This document shows, piece after piece, positions 60,300-64,000 of a stretch of 64,000 nucleotides of DNA (position 1 is the stretch's first letter; the number at the start of each line of letters is the position of its first letter). The position numbers were made by a program, and so were the translations under genes. The stretch is from Trema orientale (lineage: Eukaryota > Streptophyta > Magnoliopsida > Rosales > Cannabaceae), in the NCBI GenBank assembly GCA_002914845.1, contig JXTC01000187.1, forward strand, positions 467,992 to 531,991. Reading direction: 5' to 3'. The notes under the pieces are model-generated. The model was not told where the DNA came from, made no database searches, and saw only the letters and a program-made list of their open reading frames with translations.

Positions 60300-63120
60300 C
60301 CTAATAAAATCATACATGTATACAAAACGGTACATAATTAATTAAGATATATACATTCCAGTTAGGTCAGCGTTCAAGTTTTCAGGCCTGGAGTACTCTA
60401 GTGTCCTTAGGCCTTCAAATCCGCCCTATGTTTTAATTGGGCTGCGACCAACGCAAGCCCAGGCCCAAATCCTGTGACATGTCATACTTCCGAGTAAATA
60501 TGATCGTATTTTGCAAAATGCTTTTTATAGTGAAAAAAAACGTCAAATATTTTTTTGTTAACAACTGTGAAAGTTTAATAACCGTGAAAAAAGACTCTAT
60601 TAAATTAGTTATTAATGATCTGAATTAGTTCTCACTAACGAAAAAGTTAAATATATGAAATATGAATTTGTGAGCAGTAGTTTTCCAAAAAATAAAAATA
60701 AAAAAGAATATGTGAGTAGTATATTTATCCAATTAAAATTAATAGCGTTGGTCCTTTTCAAAAAATATCCAATTTATGGACCTCATATATCTTGAAAGTA
60801 TTAGTACAACAAACTTCTAGTACTTAATTAAAGATATTGTGCCATGGTTATTAATCCAACTTGACATCATTCATAATATCTTATGTAAATCAGATAATCC
60901 AATTTAAATTTCCGCTATTTATTATTAAAACATTATCAACCATATAACAAAAACGAGACATTATTAAATGAGATTAATTTAAAGCTTTCATGAGAGCGAA
61001 GGAGAAAGAGAATAAAGAAGAAATTGGGACATTGTGAATGGTTATGGGCTTAACTTCCTTTTAATTTATATATGTACGTAGTAATGTTTATGATCAGGCA
61101 TTATGAAACTTCAATTAATAAATGTTGTTAATTTTTTTTGGGAGGAAAGTGAATAGTGCTTTTCATTGAGTTGTAAAAGAGTGAATACATCTGCCAAAAT
61201 CCGTGTTAATGAGATTGCTTAACCACTGCTAATAATTCTTACGGAAGTTTTTTTTTGCTAGCAATTTCTTTTGAGTTGTATTCTCTAATTTAGCTATTAT
61301 TCATGGGCGCCTAGCTAGCTTGGCGGGGCTATTCAGAGTGTGCGTCTAATTGTAATTGTAATTAATGTTTGCTATGGTTATTAATAATATAATTAGCATT
61401 TACTTATAATTAGTAGTTGACTTGAATTTGATGTGTCCACTCGCCTAACTTAAATTAGCTAACTTGCCTAATTTTAAAGGTTTATTTCCAATGCATGCAA
61501 CGAAATTATAACTACATACCTAATTCTTTTCTTAATTTGTTATATATTTATATGAAAACAAAATGTGTTATCATTAATTTTCAAATAAATTCAAATCCTT
61601 ACCAATAATAGGTTCAAAAAAACTTGGAATTAATCTCCTCTAACCATACCCTTCAAGTATTTCAATTTTGGCGGCCTAATTGTGCTAAGCTATATATGAG
61701 CAGCCTCATCACATATACGTGGATCCATAAGAGCCAGTATTTCCATGTACTAATTCCACAATATCCTGTACAATGACAGCAATCTCAGAAAAAAAAATGA
61801 TAAATTCGTAATATTTTGCTTTTTTCTTTTTTATTAACTTATATTTTACTCTTTGAAATCAGAAGATACAACTATAAAAAATTGAATATCAACAAATATA
61901 TATACTAGTCCTCTTAGATATGTTGTCTGGTTTTATGATATAAGTTTCTAATTATTCTTGCTTGTTACACTTTCGTTTTTCGATTTTGTTTTTAATTTTC
62001 TTTTTTGTAAAATGAAATAAAAGGTGAACATCTTATTGAGAAGATACCACCATTCTTTCCATTTAAATAAACAAAAAAAGAAAGAAAAGAAAAGAAAAGA
62101 AAAGAAAATGTAGCGAAGCATGTTCTTATAAGTCTTTTCTCAGGCTAATAAATTTTTCTGACAAGCAATTAAGCTTTGCATAAATATAACTTAGGCGAAA
62201 AGGATGAAACATAAAGGCTTGACGCCTCAGGCTAGCTGAGGCTGGTTTTGGATGGGCTGCTACTGCAACTAAGGATTTGGACTGTACTGTGGCTTTTATT
62301 TTTTATTTTTCTTTTCAGACGAACTATACGGCTAATTTGAATCAAACTGATCATATAATGCGTTTTATATATCTATATATTTTTTATTTTAGGAGAATGG
62401 AGATTCGAATTCGGGATTCTCCACTAATTACTATAATACTTATATTTTAAATTGGGCTCTGATTTTCCACAATTTTAAGTCTAGGCAAGCATTGAAAGCA
62501 TCAATTAGTTGTAACTGTGTAGTCATTATAGTCTATATATCGTTGGCTTTGGCTATATTTTTGCAAAACAATATCTATAGAGCATGTCAACATAATACTT
62601 ACAAAGTTTTCCAGATTATAACATTTTTGTTTTTACGGTCGTATAAAAAAAAGAAGGAAAACATTGTTTTCTTTTTTACTTTTGTTCTATATCATAACTT
62701 AAATTAATTGCTTCCTAATGGCAGTTAATGAGCCGACTAATAAAACAAATTTATACTTGTAATATTAACTATATATCTGAAAAGAAATATATAATAACAA
62801 TCAAATGCAACGACGTATAACGTCACTCAGGAATAAAAATAAAGAAGAGATATCTGGAAAAGCCTTTTAATATATAGCGTTACAATAACAACAATAATAT
62901 TAATCCATGCATGTACGTACGATATGTCTCTGATCTTTAAAACCATAATAAAAACAAAAGAGAAAAGTCTTAGTACCATAATACATAAAGTCTTAGTACC
63001 ATAATATACTCTTGCTAATACGACTAGCTTGGCAAGAAGATACATTAAACTTACAGTATCTTCTAATAAGGTACTTCCATATAAAACCCTACATTTTGTT
63101 AGTTTTTTGTACCGAACAAA
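60300..63120. other. Intergenic stretch without a gene
   Basis: AT-rich DNA. Contains an (AAAAG)n run (about 62085-62107) and an inverted repeat GCCTCAG/CTGAGGC at about 62225. Nothing else is supportable. Confidence 0.45.
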
Positions 63121-63132
63121 CTGAGTTATTTA

Positions 63133-63922
63133 TTAATTAATGAGATTCAAAGATTTGATTAAAGTAGGATTAACAACACTAAACCCGCCATCCACCACGA
63201 GATTAAGCCCGCTGACGTAATGTGCCTCGTCACTAGCCAAGTAGAGGGCAGCCTTTGCCACGTCAACAGTTTTAAGTACGTGCCCTTTGAGATTTCCCAT
63301 TTCACTCACATGCTCCTCCATTTTCTGCTTTGCTTCACTAGCATAATCCCCCGTAATCTCAGTACTCACCACTGCATAAGGCGAAACGCAGTTGACCCTT
63401 ATACCAAACTGACCAACTTCGGCTGCCAAGTTCTTGGCCAACCCCAAAACAGCATACTTTGACGCCGTATAAGAGTGTGTCCCCAGCCCTGCGATTGACG
63501 TACACGCGCTAGTGGTGAAGAGTATGCATCCCTTCTTTTGGGGTATCATAACTCTAGCTGCATGCTTGGCTCCCAAGAAACCTCCCACCAAGTTGACTCC
63601 GATGACTCGGTCAAGGTCCGACTTGGTGGTGTCCAAAATGCCGCCGAAGGGCCTGTCGATTACGCCGGCGTTGTTGAACATCACGTCGAGCTTTCCGTGC
63701 TCGGCCACGACGGTGTCGATGAGGTTAATGATGTCGTCTTCCATTTGGACGTCGCAGTGGATGAAGGAGACGTTTTCGCCGAGGTTGTCGGCGATGGCTT
63801 GGCCTTCGTCGTCTTGGATGTCGGCAATGACAACTTTTGCTCCGTTTTCATGGAATACTTTGACTGCACTTGCTCCTATCCCTCTTGCACCGCCGGTTAT
63901 GATTGCCACCTTGCCTTCTAAC
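63133..63922 (-). CDS. SDR-G: SDR110C-type dehydrogenase, exon 2, partial at right edge
   Basis: Minus-strand exon 2 begins at 63922 after an AG acceptor (63923-63924) and ends at the stop 63133-63135. No exon 1 is visible to 64000, so it lies beyond the edge. The frame is LEGKVAIITGGARGIG, then VIADIQDD with the NAD-type Asp, NNAG, the catalytic Ser in TTSACTS, and YTASK. Counting from the Val of KVAI, these are about residues 30, 79-82, 134, and 147/151. The exon start phase matches the plus-strand genes, so it shares their ancestry, but sequence identity is much lower and it converges on SDR-F. The pattern resembles secoisolariciresinol-dehydrogenase-type enzymes generally; the substrate is unknown. 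No inactivating change is seen in this part. Confidence 0.9.
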
Positions 63923-64000
63923 CTGAATAATAACGTATATTTTTGAAAGAAACATGTGAATCTTAATATAGTAAATCGTTGTTGAAAAACGAAAATGATA

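Noticed and set aside
59946-60335. 129-codon minus-strand frame across the small peptide gene
   Set aside because: It runs through a tandem duplication, which repeats the translated segment, and through poly-T sequence. Composition is typical of chance frames.
62219-62240. TGACGCCTCAGGCTAG shared with relic 1 (9223-9238) as a further SDR remnant
   Set aside because: The match stops after about 16 bp on both sides and is part of a local inverted repeat. Probably coincidence.
1-64000. tRNA and rRNA genes
   Set aside because: No cloverleaf-like or rRNA sequence was recognised. The SINE-like piece at 12866 only has loose pol III box resemblance.

Overview
The window reads as nuclear DNA of a flowering plant, probably a eudicot. 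It is strongly AT-rich, most of it is intergenic, the genes have two exons, and plant-type Copia, CACTA, hAT, PIF/Harbinger and Mutator-like elements are present. I cannot name the species from sequence alone. A 97-base run of N at 49207-49303 shows it comes from an assembled scaffold.

The backbone is a tandem cluster of short-chain dehydrogenase/reductase (SDR) genes of the plant SDR110C type, the clade that holds secoisolariciresinol dehydrogenase, xanthoxin dehydrogenase (ABA2) and several terpenoid-alcohol dehydrogenases. All complete copies share one layout: a tiny first exon of 38-41 bp, one phase-2 intron of 126-263 bp, and a long second exon opening with the cofactor-binding motif. 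From left to right: SDR-A (48-864, enters from the left edge, premature stop); a 3' relic (9182-9458); SDR-B (16139-17202, intact); SDR-C (31682-32741, pseudogene lacking the catalytic Tyr/Lys); SDR-D (35501-36612, intact); a second, orphan gene 3' end (36759-36900); SDR-E (42156-43156, intact); another 3' relic (45273-45387); SDR-F (55702-56721, intact, more diverged); and SDR-G on the minus strand (63133-63922, leaving the right edge). B, D, E, F and probably G could be active; A, C and the relics are dead. Substrates cannot be read from the sequence.

The cluster grew by block duplication. The stretch from SDR-A to the first relic is colinear, with interruptions, with the stretch from SDR-D to SDR-E. 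A CpG-containing GTCGTTT-rich tract lies upstream of relic 1, SDR-E and relic 2 and travels with them. SDR-C is a copy of SDR-B that includes its promoter.

Between the genes are many mobile elements. Two nearly complete Copia retrotransposons have perfect 5-bp target duplications: Copia-1 (17703-24608, plus strand, with a 1.8-kb solo LTR nested in its reverse transcriptase) and Copia-2 (46123-53413, minus strand, with a GC-rich hairpin-bearing leader). Several small DNA elements have readable terminal repeats and target duplications. A CACTA end with a LINE-like insertion lies at about 29940-31040.

Outside the SDRs, the only other plausible host gene I see is a 48-residue single-span membrane peptide at 59888-60034. 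I found no tRNA, rRNA or CRISPR array.
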